This document shows, piece after piece, positions 11,201 through 18,761 of a stretch of DNA of 64,000 bases (its first letter is position 1; each line of letters opens with the position of its first letter). The stretch comes from Penumbrarchaeum sp964445525 (lineage in GTDB: Archaea > Thermoplasmatota > Penumbrarchaeia > Penumbrarchaeales > Penumbrarchaeaceae). A program made the translations under genes and the position numbers. Under the pieces are notes generated by a model. It worked only from the letters and a program-made list of their open reading frames with translations. It searched no databases and was not told the DNA's origin. The DNA lies in the NCBI GenBank assembly GCA_964445525.1, contig CAYULA010000007.1:1-64000 (forward strand). The letters run 5' to 3'.

Positions 11201-13972
11201 CAATGGTCCATCAGAACATGGTTCGATACCGACGATCCTGTTGCCCTTGTCGATTACTCCGCTTCCTTCTCTGACAATATCGTCCAAGGAGATGTTGGAA
11301 CGGATACGATCCATATCTATACTCACTGGATGAACGAATTGACCTCTTTTCCGGCTGCCAATATCAGAACCAACCACCGGATAAGCGCAGCGGACATGGA
11401 TGACGACGGTGACATGGATATTGTTGTCGCCGATCATCACAGCGACAAGATCAGGGTATACCGGAATCCTACCTGGGACAGGGTGGACATATCCGTGAGC
11501 GGTTTTGATTACGAGGATGGGTTCGGTGCCGGGGATTTCATCCATCAGAGAGCGGGAGCCAGGGGAGAAGCTGTTGTCATACACTCGAGCAACGGATATC
11601 TGGAACCTTGCTGGATCGAATGGGATGCAACCGAAGGAGAATGGGTGGGAAAGAGCGTTAAAAACTATATCACCCCCGCCTCGGATGACTGCGCCGTCGC
11701 TGTAACCAGTATGCAGGGGGAAGGAGGTTATGATGAGATTGTACTTTCAATAGGCGGATGGGCGGACAGGACACTCGTCCTCGATTACAGGAACCTGACA
11801 ATCAACTTCCAGAATCACATAAAAGGGATCATCCACAACAAGGACCTTCTGGTATTCAGGGACCACGGAAAACAACATGGATGGTCGGGTCTTTTTAGCA
11901 GCTGGGACCTGGATTCGATATCATTCGGATTCACACACCGACCGGTGATGATAGGTCTCGTCTGCCAGTCCGGGAGATATCATGATGCGGTGGATTCCTT
12001 CGCCCAAGCGGCGATGAGAAACGGAGTGGGCGTATACATCGGCTCAACCCAAAATTCATACAGGACATCAAACAACAACGCCATAGAATTCATAGAGGAT
12101 TATGTCGAAGGAATGCCGATAGGAGTAGCCTTCAAGAAAATTGAGAGGAAGATGATAAGGGACGCTTCCGGTCTTGGCCTGCCAAGCGAACACGGCAGAT
12201 ACTGGGCCTACGAATACAATTTCTACGGAGATCCTGCGTTCGGAACCGACGGGAGTCCATGGGTCGATACGAGATCCCGGGATTTCGTTAACAGCGATTC
12301 CAGGGGAGATATTGAATATGAAATAGAGATCGATGAGATGAGATTCATCAATGACACCGGAGGACAGAGAGCCTGGATCCCGGGAGGTTCCGAAGTCCAT
12401 ATGCCGGGAGAACCCATCGTACCTTTCAAGACCTTTGAATTCGTCCTCCCTGATGGAGAGACGGTTTCCTCGGTCGATATCGAGATGGATTCCGGCTGGT
12501 CCTATTATTCCGACATGGAAATTCCTCTTTTCCAGGGATACATCATCGATGGGGTAGAACTAACCATGAAGGGGGGATTGTTTACCCGGAATCAGGATTC
12601 GGTTCTGGACCCTACGGATAATTTCTTCCCGGATAAAACCATGGAATGGGAGGTCCGGGATGAAGGAGGACAGCGCATACTTCTGGTCAGGGTTTACTCG
12701 TTCCAGCATGACAATAGCGCAGGTGTATCCAGGAGCTGTGACAGCTGGACCCTTCACGTGAATACAACAGCCGTCTTCGTGGATGTGGTAGATTATTATG
12801 GTCCTCAAGTTGGATTGCAGACCGGAGATATTGCCGGATTCTCGACAACCGTCGATCCCGTCGGAGAGGGTGGAATTATCTCCCTTTCCCAGAGGATCGA
12901 GAGGAGCGGTGGAGATCTCATCGAGACCCTTCCATCTTCATTGATTGATGTAAATTTGACCACGGAGATAATCGGTTCATGGGACTCCGGTATCCATTCC
13001 GGTTCCTTTGTGTACATTCTGGAGCTGAGAACGATCGATGGATGCCTCATAAGGTCAATAGAGATGCCGTTCCATGCAGGGGTATCGATGCTTTCCCTCT
13101 CTTCTCTGGATGTGAATCCGGGCAGTTTCAACAATTCCACCATGATCAATGCAACGATGACTATATCGAATGAGGGAACCGTTGGTAAAGAAGGATGGTT
13201 TTCCATCTCCCTTCTGGACAATCGGTCCGCGGTTATGGTTGAGATCAACGGGTCAGCAAATATCGGTCCTGGTGGTCAGGAGGAGTTCACCGGTTCCTTC
13301 AATATGTCAGGTCTGGTTGATGATGTGTATGGGATCCGGGGGATGTTCATTCATGATGATATTGCCCTTTCGGACATGGTCCTTGTCTGGAATGATGAAG
13401 TCGATATGGATGATCCTGTTGTATTCGGGGCGGAACTCCACTTTGACCACCCTGATGAGATAAATGAAGGTGAGGACATCGTGATCCGGGGAAATGTCAC
13501 GAGGTCCGACGGGCTTTTCCTAGATTGTATTCCCGTGGGTGTCTGGTTTGGTGACCGGAATTTCACGGGTAATGCGATAACCGATGAGAACGGATCGTTC
13601 GAGATCACCCTTTTCAATCTGACCGATGGGAACTGGAACGTCTGGGTCCAGGCATTGTTCGGTGACACCCTCCTCGTGAAGAGTTCCTACGTTATCGTCC
13701 TTGACGTCCATGATGGAGGCGATGATGACGACGATAATGTGACCGACGATGACGACGATGTTGACGACGACACGCCTAGTGATGATGACACGGATGACGA
13801 CGATTCGGATAATGATGACGATGATACCGTTTCCGATGATGATGAAGAAGAAGGATTGTCGGCAATGCTCATAATTCTGATTGTAGGAATCATTGGATTG
13901 ATCATTGCTATAGTCATAATCATGTTGATCGTCAGGAGCTCGGGTGCATCCGCTGATCTTGGTGAGGAATAG
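8249..13972 (+). CDS. Giant surface gingipain-like (C25) peptidase with inserted FG-GAP repeats
   Basis: About 1907 residues. In order: signal peptide (about 6-27); two CARDB-like domains (to about 215); a fibronectin III-like domain (about 225-310); Ig-like domains; the N-terminal half of a C25 peptidase (about 690-845, with GRILGN near 812); an FG-GAP/propeller-like segment rich in DxDGDG calcium loops (about 900-1150); then the catalytic half. That half has His1206 in RDHG and Cys1239 in GLVCQSG, 33 residues apart as in gingipain R. Further Ig-like domains follow, then an Asp-rich linker (about 1822-1867), one transmembrane helix (about 1871-1896) and a short basic end. The TTG at 8243 is an alternative start. 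An extracellular proteinase role is inferred from the catalytic dyad. Confidence 0.85.
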   Translation: MREHRLFRWGQFLTVLIISMTAFIGFSFGEGERDNGMVDLAVQDIWYDENLTVYCRIASLAASYTGMFYVNLTVNGHPYFSEAQHMMGWTGFLNVTFQQRISWDGESVEVMVNVYDPQWIEDNDTSNDQRTEVWSRDMPNLWVRSVHIPEPGENTVIVVENTGFKTAYSPFNVSLKLNGTWNSEVVISDDLDPWESVTKEFDWTWDTKISPLNINVTADPHDAVPEMDERDNSYLITWEKRPIFQFIHSPEVTDTDQNTAIIEWATSIPGTSVIEYGQSLEHAGAYSSGAVSDQVTATLDKLLPGTQYLFSIKVTDAYGRTIFSDPVPFVTLPPETGEEPTIDFSGDLEYEWKEDMKIPVDISDDIGIKKVDVYVNGHPYKSFGGIRQKNIAKLDLGKPEEMQHLVKNWENIEVVIRVTDEEGEVSSLELPSMKVMKPIVIPYPKIVWFPNTDRTYDGTEMIVARCEDPGGVVNGTWYVDGVEIEHDENHPPTATYFGPWFSWDTTGYFDGFHDVTLEVWNNEGNITSVTRTLEVDNILPPASPEIWVRRANIRRVGSLCTVRLNVTNHGLGDAVNVRIVDRIKGFVPIDGEDGTHPLFGDGKEWEVVLTASRIRSGQTVWLEYRAIPLLYNSEEWILGYEVPRPDNPSLDYTTSYSYERSDGLVTYSGFTWIPPMNFEDGYIMDAGARQALLSSNYLMITNPVLLLRHFVFGDGYFETLAECGELLALKNGVFGFIDIRGGRSPTPEQILDTLIDWKELLHPDFEDSGYLGILGEDEIIPSWSYENVVESDDVEGSDHGYSNLNGGNAPRLIVGRILGNTPEKLLEPIRASKGVASGIYRNDNDGNGIIMSGGGDGVGSFQGNADDLHLLIYDDMRSCSLQHISSHLPIEDGSLEFDGKSRHMDAGDLDGDGSGEVVILDSSGDRVHIYHPDTGAESDFYLDMSDRAAVEVGWIDYFDRKMILVFDDFPDGDELKCFLMDGTEQWSIRTWFDTDDPVALVDYSASFSDNIVQGDVGTDTIHIYTHWMNELTSFPAANIRTNHRISAADMDDDGDMDIVVADHHSDKIRVYRNPTWDRVDISVSGFDYEDGFGAGDFIHQRAGARGEAVVIHSSNGYLEPCWIEWDATEGEWVGKSVKNYITPASDDCAVAVTSMQGEGGYDEIVLSIGGWADRTLVLDYRNLTINFQNHIKGIIHNKDLLVFRDHGKQHGWSGLFSSWDLDSISFGFTHRPVMIGLVCQSGRYHDAVDSFAQAAMRNGVGVYIGSTQNSYRTSNNNAIEFIEDYVEGMPIGVAFKKIERKMIRDASGLGLPSEHGRYWAYEYNFYGDPAFGTDGSPWVDTRSRDFVNSDSRGDIEYEIEIDEMRFINDTGGQRAWIPGGSEVHMPGEPIVPFKTFEFVLPDGETVSSVDIEMDSGWSYYSDMEIPLFQGYIIDGVELTMKGGLFTRNQDSVLDPTDNFFPDKTMEWEVRDEGGQRILLVRVYSFQHDNSAGVSRSCDSWTLHVNTTAVFVDVVDYYGPQVGLQTGDIAGFSTTVDPVGEGGIISLSQRIERSGGDLIETLPSSLIDVNLTTEIIGSWDSGIHSGSFVYILELRTIDGCLIRSIEMPFHAGVSMLSLSSLDVNPGSFNNSTMINATMTISNEGTVGKEGWFSISLLDNRSAVMVEINGSANIGPGGQEEFTGSFNMSGLVDDVYGIRGMFIHDDIALSDMVLVWNDEVDMDDPVVFGAELHFDHPDEINEGEDIVIRGNVTRSDGLFLDCIPVGVWFGDRNFTGNAITDENGSFEITLFNLTDGNWNVWVQALFGDTLLVKSSYVIVLDVHDGGDDDDDNVTDDDDDVDDDTPSDDDTDDDDSDNDDDDTVSDDDEEEGLSAMLIILIVGIIGLIIAIVIIMLIVRSSGASADLGEE

Positions 13973-14003
13973 GGATTGAAAACCGAAACCATGGTGCCAA
14001 ATC

Positions 14004-14011
14004 TTAAATAT
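14004..14011 (+). promoter_or_regulatory. TATA box of tRNA-Ala
   Basis: TTAAATAT, centred about 37 bp before the first tRNA base. This puts transcription initiation roughly 10 nt upstream of the mature 5' end, as is common for archaeal tRNA genes. Confidence 0.6.
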
Positions 14012-14044
14012 CCAACCTGAATAGACCTATTCCCCAATTACTGT

Positions 14045-14119
14045 GGGCCGGTAGATCAGCTCGGCTAGATCGCTTCGCTTGCAACGAAGAGGCCACGGGT
14101 TCAAATCCCGTCCGGTCCA
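14045..14119 (+). tRNA. tRNA-Ala (anticodon TGC)
   Basis: A full cloverleaf can be drawn. Acceptor GGGCCGG pairs with CCGGTCC (14112-14118, one G-T pair), followed by discriminator A. The anticodon stem CTTCG/CGAAG carries the loop CTTGCAA. The T stem ACGGG/CCCGT is perfect around TTCAAAT. The CCA end is not encoded and no intron is present. The last 16 bases (14106-14121) recur, with one change, at 14321-14336 in the element downstream. Confidence 0.95.
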
Positions 14120-14152
14120 CTCCCTCTTATTTTTTTATAATCATATACGGGG

Positions 14153-14336
14153 AGTGGCCCTCTCCCGCAATGTTTTTCTTTCGTCTATTCCAAGATGATA
14201 CGAAAACCATTGCTACTTATTGATTACACACGATGAAAAATGATAAGATTAGATTTTAACCGTTTTTCATCTCAGGGTATGAACCTGGATAATCGTCAAT
14301 TGTTTTTACGGTTCATACCCTCCCGTCCGGGCCACT
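14153..14336 (+). repeat. Structured tail element behind tRNA-Ala, closed by AGTGGCCC/GGGCCACT
   Basis: A 184-bp non-coding element beginning 33 nt after the tRNA. Its ends are a perfect 8-bp inverted repeat (14153-14160 and 14329-14336). Inside, in order, are hairpin A (arms 14167-14178 and 14202-14213), an inverted pair GATGAAAAA/TTTTTCATC (14232-14240 and 14263-14271), and hairpin B, a perfect 11-bp stem GGGTATGAACC/GGTTCATACCC (14275-14285 and 14310-14320). The right end copies the tRNA tail at 15 of 16 positions. There is no open reading frame. Confidence 0.7.
14154..14245 (+). repeat. 92-bp hairpin repeat, copy 1
   Basis: It aligns without gaps to 14359-14450, with 20 differences (about 78% identity). 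It contains a 12-bp stem with one mismatch (14167-14178 with 14202-14213) around a 23-nt loop that begins TTTCGTC and ends ATAC. Confidence 0.8.
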
Positions 14337-14358
14337 AGATTATATTTTTATTATTAGC

Positions 14359-14450
14359 GTGGCCCTCTCACGCAGTGAATTCCTTTCGTCAATGTTAAAT
14401 TAATACGGAATTCACTGCTACAAATTGATTATACACGATGAAAAATAATA
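14359..14450 (+). repeat. 92-bp hairpin repeat, copy 2
   Basis: This is the second copy, 205 bp downstream of copy 1. Its 12-bp stem (14372-14383 with 14407-14418) is perfect. Three base pairs differ from copy 1 on both strands at once (A-T to G-C, T-A to A-T, T-A to C-G), so pairing is conserved rather than sequence. A small GCGTG/CACGC hairpin precedes the main stem. Confidence 0.8.
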
Positions 14451-14469
14451 GGATCGAACAGATTTTTTT

Positions 14470-14498
14470 AAAAAAAAAAGGAGCAGTGGAACCGCTCC
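14470..14498 (-). terminator. Intrinsic-type terminator of the TM2 gene
   Basis: Read on the minus strand, GGAGC pairs with GCTCC (14494-14498 with 14480-14484) around a short loop. A run of ten T follows (A10 on the plus strand, 14470-14479). It starts 14 bp after the stop codon of the TM2 gene. Confidence 0.7.
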
Positions 14499-14511
14499 TC
14501 GAATTTCAGGA

Positions 14512-14745
14512 TCAGATGAATCCTTCATTATCGATATATTCCTGGTAATCCTCATCTGTTCCGGTCAACACCTTGATTCCCGCGATAAGTCCGAAAATCC
14601 AGGGAATGAAAGCCAGGGTTCCTCCGGTACAGACAGTGATTAATAGATATACAACACCCCATTTCGTATGGCCGACCACAAATTTGTGGACACCTATCGA
14701 GCCCAGCAAGATTGCCAATATTCCAAAGACCGTTTTATCTACCAT
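14512..14745 (-). CDS. TM2 domain-containing membrane protein
   Basis: A 77-residue protein consisting almost only of a TM2 domain: two hydrophobic helices joined by a short turn, with GSIGVHKFVVGHTKWG at the start and PWIFGLIAGI in the second helix. TM2 proteins are small two-helix membrane proteins of mostly unknown function. The C-terminal dozen residues are acidic. It is a single-gene unit with its own terminator, and an AT-rich TATA-like stretch lies upstream at about 14808-14820. Confidence 0.8.
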   Translation of the reverse strand: MVDKTVFGILAILLGSIGVHKFVVGHTKWGVVYLLITVCTGGTLAFIPWIFGLIAGIKVLTGTDEDYQEYIDNEGFI

Positions 14746-14886
14746 TCTTAGTCCCCCATTTCCATTTGAGTTCGTTCGAACAAGGACATAAGCTGATTGC
14801 TGAAATATATATTTAAATCATTCGCATTTTCAGCGGATTTATGAATAAAAAAGAATATGTCCAGCATATGACGACCAATTGCGGGT

Positions 14887-15675
14887 TTGGCAAAATTTCA
14901 AGATGAATGTCCGATCTTCTCCTTCATGGCTCCAAGGGAGGTCACGGACGTTTTCAGAGCACTCTTTCCCTTCCTCCTATCCCACCATCCACTCTGTTCC
15001 TTCTACGAGAAAGACACCTATGAAATGCTGGGCAGGAGATTCTGCCTCGGCTGCTCTATTGCATATCCGCTTGCCTTCATCATCGCAATTACTATACTTG
15101 CCACCACATGGTATCGGTCCTTTCCCGAACCGTTCTTTCACCAATCAATACTGCTGATGGTATCCGTTATGGCAGGATCCATTCACATGGGCAAATATCT
15201 GATCAGGTCCGGGAGTCTGCTTCTGAAAATCATATTCAAGATAATCCTGGGTATTTCGGTATCGGGCATCATTGTCTGGATATTTACGATTCCCGCGGGT
15301 TGGCCAGTTATTCTTCCTGCATTCCTTCTCTTCATTTTGGGACTCGGTTTCATGGGTACCTTCAGGCTGTATTACTTCTATGGAATCTGCTCGGGATGCA
15401 TTTACCACGGGGACTGGGACCTCTGCTATGGTTTCAGGGGCCTCAACCGCTATCATTCCATCAAAGATCTGAAAGGTGGAAGATTGCATGAGGTCATGTT
15501 CAACAGAAAAATGAGGAGGTCCTTTCCGGTAAGACTAGGAACCCCTGCCTCGATCAAGGATCCTGAGCCCGTACTAAGGGATGAAAAAAAATGGATCTAC
15601 GATGACGGATCTTACTCCATTCCCCTTGTTCCCAGGACAGGTCTCGAGGTAGGTGATTATCACGATATCCCATAG
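14887..15675 (+). CDS. Polytopic membrane protein, weakly DUF2085-like
   Basis: About 262 residues from a TTG start, or 249 from the ATG at 14926. The N-terminal part has HHPLCSFYEKDTYEMLG followed by RRFCLGCSIAYP, a cysteine pattern like that of DUF2085 membrane proteins (a CH-type site, then CxxC). About four transmembrane helices follow (roughly residues 55-185), then a second cluster CSGCIYHGDWDLC and a soluble C-terminal tail of about 70 residues. The paired Cys/His groups suggest metal or redox chemistry at the membrane, but I do not recognise a function. Upstream Shine-Dalgarno evidence is weak for both starts. Confidence 0.6.
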   Translation: MAKFQDECPIFSFMAPREVTDVFRALFPFLLSHHPLCSFYEKDTYEMLGRRFCLGCSIAYPLAFIIAITILATTWYRSFPEPFFHQSILLMVSVMAGSIHMGKYLIRSGSLLLKIIFKIILGISVSGIIVWIFTIPAGWPVILPAFLLFILGLGFMGTFRLYYFYGICSGCIYHGDWDLCYGFRGLNRYHSIKDLKGGRLHEVMFNRKMRRSFPVRLGTPASIKDPEPVLRDEKKWIYDDGSYSIPLVPRTGLEVGDYHDIP

Positions 15676-15735
15676 TGACGGCAACCTTATTCTATCGTTA
15701 AGACATTGTCCCGCCGAACAAAAGGAGTGGGAAAC

Positions 15736-16017
15736 TTGCAGCAAAGGGTCAGTGCGGGTGTAAGAAGGGCGGCACCGAGGAAGACAGGAGTAACAGGGCC
15801 AAGGGCCCCTCCGACACCGAAGAGGAGGGTTTCCACCGCGGCAAGGATATTCTACCTCATGAGATGGGCGTATCATTTCATAACCCCGGTTGGTATGATA
15901 ATCATTCTATGGGGCGTATACGAGGCTCAAAACGGCAAACCGGAGGTCGCCTGGCCCATAATAATCGGCGGGGCGCTTTTCACTTATCTTGCCAACTACT
16001 TCAACAAGGCCAGATAG
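15736..16017 (+). CDS. Small basic membrane protein, unknown
   Basis: About 93 residues. The N-terminal 45 are Arg/Ala/Pro-rich and strongly basic, followed by two hydrophobic helices (MIIILWGVYEA region and AWPIIIGGALFTYLANYF). The TTG at 15736 is chosen because a strong AAAGGAG lies eight bases upstream; an earlier in-frame TTG at 15706 lacks one. The gene ends 12 bp before a HAD hydrolase and may be cotranscribed. I do not recognise a family. Confidence 0.6.
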   Translation: MQQRVSAGVRRAAPRKTGVTGPRAPPTPKRRVSTAARIFYLMRWAYHFITPVGMIIILWGVYEAQNGKPEVAWPIIIGGALFTYLANYFNKAR

Positions 16018-16029
16018 GACCGATCTCGG

Positions 16030-16806
16030 ATGAAGAACCTGATCCTCTACGAGGGTGTACTTTTCGACCTGGGCAATACCCTGATACCATTCACTCCCAG
16101 GGATTCCATGGAATTTGTTGTAAGGTGGCACAGGGAATCGGGACTGGCGGATAATGAAATCCCTTTCAGGGATTTCCTGGAAATATTTCGATCAGTTGTC
16201 AGAATCGAGAGGAAGAGGTCTGCAGAGGAACTCTGGGAATCCTCGGTGGAATTCAGATCAAAGGAGATAGCGGAGAAACTGAGGGAAAGTTACAACCTGG
16301 ATCCGGGAATCGAGGAGGGGCTGAGGTCCACGCATACCGGCAGCTTCGCGTCTTGCCTGAAGATGAGGTCTTCTTCGAGATATGTTCTGGACATCTTGAA
16401 ATCCTCCAGAACTCCGAAAGGAGATAAGGCAAAGCTGGCTCTCATATCCAATGCAATGGACGGGAAAGCCATCAGGGGTTTTATGGAAAGTGAACACCTT
16501 GACAGCTACTTCGATCCGGTAATCATCTCCGCCGAGGTCGGTTTTACGAAACCGCATCCGGAGATATTCAAGATGGCCCTCGAGAAAATGGATCTCAATC
16601 CCGAACAAACCGTATACATTGGCGACAGGTACGAAACCGATGTTATCGGGGCGAGAAATGCGGGCATGGATTCCATTTACACCAGGGAATACCATACCGC
16701 GGGGGAGCCCCCGGAGGGTATCGAAATAGACTCCCGTATAATAACGAACATACTGGACCTTCTTCCGCTATTGAGTTTCCATTCCTCCGGGGATAATAAG
16801 GGGTAA
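16030..16806 (+). CDS. HAD-superfamily hydrolase
   Basis: A 258-residue cytosolic enzyme. All four HAD motifs are visible: motif I FDLGNTL (Asp13 is the probable nucleophile; the +2 position is Gly rather than the more common Asp), motif II SNA in LALISNA, the motif III Lys in GFTKPHPEIF, and motif IV GDRYETDVIGA. A helical cap domain lies between motifs I and II. The family mostly comprises phosphatases and dehalogenases. Gly at motif I +2 is seen in some members and may weaken phosphomonoesterase chemistry, so the substrate is open. A membrane-protein gene follows 33 bp downstream. Confidence 0.8.
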   Translation: MKNLILYEGVLFDLGNTLIPFTPRDSMEFVVRWHRESGLADNEIPFRDFLEIFRSVVRIERKRSAEELWESSVEFRSKEIAEKLRESYNLDPGIEEGLRSTHTGSFASCLKMRSSSRYVLDILKSSRTPKGDKAKLALISNAMDGKAIRGFMESEHLDSYFDPVIISAEVGFTKPHPEIFKMALEKMDLNPEQTVYIGDRYETDVIGARNAGMDSIYTREYHTAGEPPEGIEIDSRIITNILDLLPLLSFHSSGDNKG

Positions 16807-16839
16807 ATGGTTAAGAACGGATAGACGATTCTTTCATCC

Positions 16840-18306
16840 ATGTGGAAGCTGGTGAGGCTCTTTCTCATGGAGGAGATAAGGCTAAGGAGGTCCTTTTCCT
16901 CCTCGCTTTCACTCGTAATCTTTCCCGAGATAATCCTTATGGGGGCCATGTCAGGATATATTTTCCTACCTTATCTCGAGGACTCATTCAGCTACGATCA
17001 GATACACACCGCAATACTTGCCTCTCTCTTCATGTTCGGGGTTTCAATGGGGGGCATCGCATTCCTCGGCAAGGAATTCATCGAGAGGTCGCTGGGACCT
17101 GTTACAATGCTTGCGGCTTCCACCACCTATCAGCCGGTAGGGGAGAAAAGGATGTATTTCGCATACTTCATACATGACCTCCTCTTCTACCTCATACTTA
17201 TTTTGATACCCATGACGGCTGGTTTGCTTCTTGGTTTGATCATAAGACCGATGGCATTTGAGAGATTTCTTCTGATCACTTCGGCACAATGGTCCACATT
17301 CCTTTTGGGCCTTTCATTGAGCCTTCTGGTATCTTCTTCGTTGAATAACAGAAGAAGAAGGATGCTGCTTTTCATCCCGTTTTCGCTACTTCCCCTGATT
17401 ACCATCCAGGTCATAACATCGGAGGTCAGTGGATTCGTTCCCGGAATGCTAGCTGTAAGGTATGACTCATGGCCCTTCATCTTGTTTACAATGCTGTTGG
17501 TTGCTCTCTATGTGCTTTTCGGGACACTGGCATTCGATGGCAGCGAGAGGTCTTCCAGGAAGAACGCCCCAGGTTCTTATGAGAAGATCATGTCCATTGC
17601 CAGGTTTATCTATCCCAAAGATGTCGTTTCCAGGTCACTTTTCTCCAGGGAGATACTGGGAATGATAAGGGGAAAAGCCTACATCAGGATCGGTTTTTCT
17701 CTTCTATTCCCACTCATTATAATGTCGGGAATGATAGGACTCCTGGCTGGATTGGAAAACGTTCCCGTATCCTTCAATCTCACCTTCTTTGCCGTGATGG
17801 TTTCATTCTTCACGATATCGATCTACACCCACCTTACAAATATTGATTTCCTGGAATTCGACCAGACCGTACCGGTGAATACATCCCAGCTCATCAAGGT
17901 CAAGTTGAGGATATACATACTTTTCTCGTTGCCGATATCTCTTCTGTTCCTGGTTGCAATGTCTATAATAACAAATGATCTTGAAGGCCTCTTCTTCGGA
18001 ATACCCCTGGTTCTGGTTGCGGTCCCTTACATGGGATTCGTTACAGCCTATCTCACGGGTCTTTGGACCAACTCTCTCATATTCGATTCATCGGTGTTCA
18101 TGAGATACATGCTGTTCACCGTGCTTCCGTTGATGTTTTCCACGATACTGTCCTTTCTCATGGTGGATATGTTATTGCCATCCGTGATAGGGATAGTAAT
18201 AATAATCATTCTGGGTGCGGTGGCAATTATCATCATTTCCAATGCACTGGAAAAAAAATGGAGGGAAACTGTCCTATCTTCAGCGGGAGTCGGTTTCAGG
18301 GAGTGA
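16840..18306 (+). CDS. Polytopic membrane protein, ABC-2 permease-like
   Basis: A 488-residue protein with about twelve predicted transmembrane helices in two similar halves, separated by a polar region (about residues 225-270). The N-terminal start (WKLVRLFLMEEIRLRR followed by a long helix) resembles ABC-2 type permeases. No ATPase gene is adjacent, so a transporter role is only a guess. It converges with rpl37e, with only 12 bp between the stop codons. Confidence 0.6.
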   Translation: MWKLVRLFLMEEIRLRRSFSSSLSLVIFPEIILMGAMSGYIFLPYLEDSFSYDQIHTAILASLFMFGVSMGGIAFLGKEFIERSLGPVTMLAASTTYQPVGEKRMYFAYFIHDLLFYLILILIPMTAGLLLGLIIRPMAFERFLLITSAQWSTFLLGLSLSLLVSSSLNNRRRRMLLFIPFSLLPLITIQVITSEVSGFVPGMLAVRYDSWPFILFTMLLVALYVLFGTLAFDGSERSSRKNAPGSYEKIMSIARFIYPKDVVSRSLFSREILGMIRGKAYIRIGFSLLFPLIIMSGMIGLLAGLENVPVSFNLTFFAVMVSFFTISIYTHLTNIDFLEFDQTVPVNTSQLIKVKLRIYILFSLPISLLFLVAMSIITNDLEGLFFGIPLVLVAVPYMGFVTAYLTGLWTNSLIFDSSVFMRYMLFTVLPLMFSTILSFLMVDMLLPSVIGIVIIIILGAVAIIIISNALEKKWRETVLSSAGVGFRE

Positions 18307-18318
18307 CCCTGTGCAGTA

Positions 18319-18483
18319 TCAGTGAGTTTTGGCCCAGGCATATGACCTGATCTTGGAGCTATTACCGAACCCGCATGATGAGCAGGCCTTCTTCCTGATG
18401 TGATATGAGTGCTTTCCGCACCTTCTGCACCTAATGTGGGTGTTCTTCTGCCTCTTTCCCTGTGCCGGAGTTCCCTTGGACAT
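18319..18483 (-). CDS. rpl37e: 50S ribosomal protein L37e
   Basis: A 54-residue protein on the minus strand. It begins MSKGTPAQGKRQKNTH and carries a zinc ribbon of Cys19-x2-Cys22 and Cys34-x2-Cys37, then the basic tail ending AWAKTH, all diagnostic of L37e. A strong Shine-Dalgarno GAGGAGG stands just before the ATG. It lies 12 bp downstream of the Sm-like protein gene, the classic archaeal lsm-rpl37e pair, so it is probably translated from the same mRNA. It is a structural protein of the large ribosomal subunit that binds rRNA. Confidence 0.96.
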   Translation of the reverse strand: MSKGTPAQGKRQKNTHIRCRRCGKHSYHIRKKACSSCGFGNSSKIRSYAWAKTH

Positions 18484-18495
18484 CTTCTATCCTCC

Positions 18496-18714
18496 TCACG
18501 GTGAGATGTAGATCACGTTGTCCCCTCGAACTATGGTGGTATCGGCTTTTCTTACCACCTCTCCCCCGATGATCTCTTCCGCTTCATTAAGGACGAGATT
18601 CATGTGCACGTCATAACCGTCGAGGGTTCCTCTGAATTCCCTCCCAGCCTTGAGTTCAACAATGACCCTGTTTGAAAGGGATTCCTTGAGCATGTTCAGA
18701 GGTTTTTTTGTCAT
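18496..18714 (-). CDS. Archaeal Sm-like protein (Lsm/SmAP)
   Basis: A 72-residue protein of typical SmAP length. Sm motif 1 is seen in VIVELKAGREFRGTLDGYDVHMNLVLNEAEE and Sm motif 2 in TTIVRGDNVIYISP. The family forms heptameric rings that bind oligo-U RNA and act in RNA processing and turnover. First gene of the lsm-rpl37e unit, with a TATA box at 18752-18759. Confidence 0.95.
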   Translation of the reverse strand: MTKKPLNMLKESLSNRVIVELKAGREFRGTLDGYDVHMNLVLNEAEEIIGGEVVRKADTTIVRGDNVIYISP

Positions 18715-18751
18715 GACCGTTCCTCGATTGCGTCACTACAAGCAGGTTTGG

Positions 18752-18759
18752 TATTTAAG
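18752..18759 (-). promoter_or_regulatory. TATA box of lsm-rpl37e
   Basis: CTTAAATA on the minus strand, about 40 bp upstream of the lsm start. This predicts a leader of about 12-15 nt. The box lies within 10 bp of the stop codon of the upstream C25 peptidase gene, so the unit has its own promoter. Confidence 0.6.
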
Positions 18760-18761
18760 GA

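Noticed and set aside
10742..11584. Open frame of 280 codons on the minus strand
   Set aside because: It is a shadow of the FG-GAP part of the C25 peptidase, where Asp-rich codons leave the opposite strand open.
14887..15675. Frameshifted or broken gene suggested by overlapping frames
   Set aside because: One frame is open for the whole length with consistent transmembrane pattern and paired cysteines; the other frames show no family.
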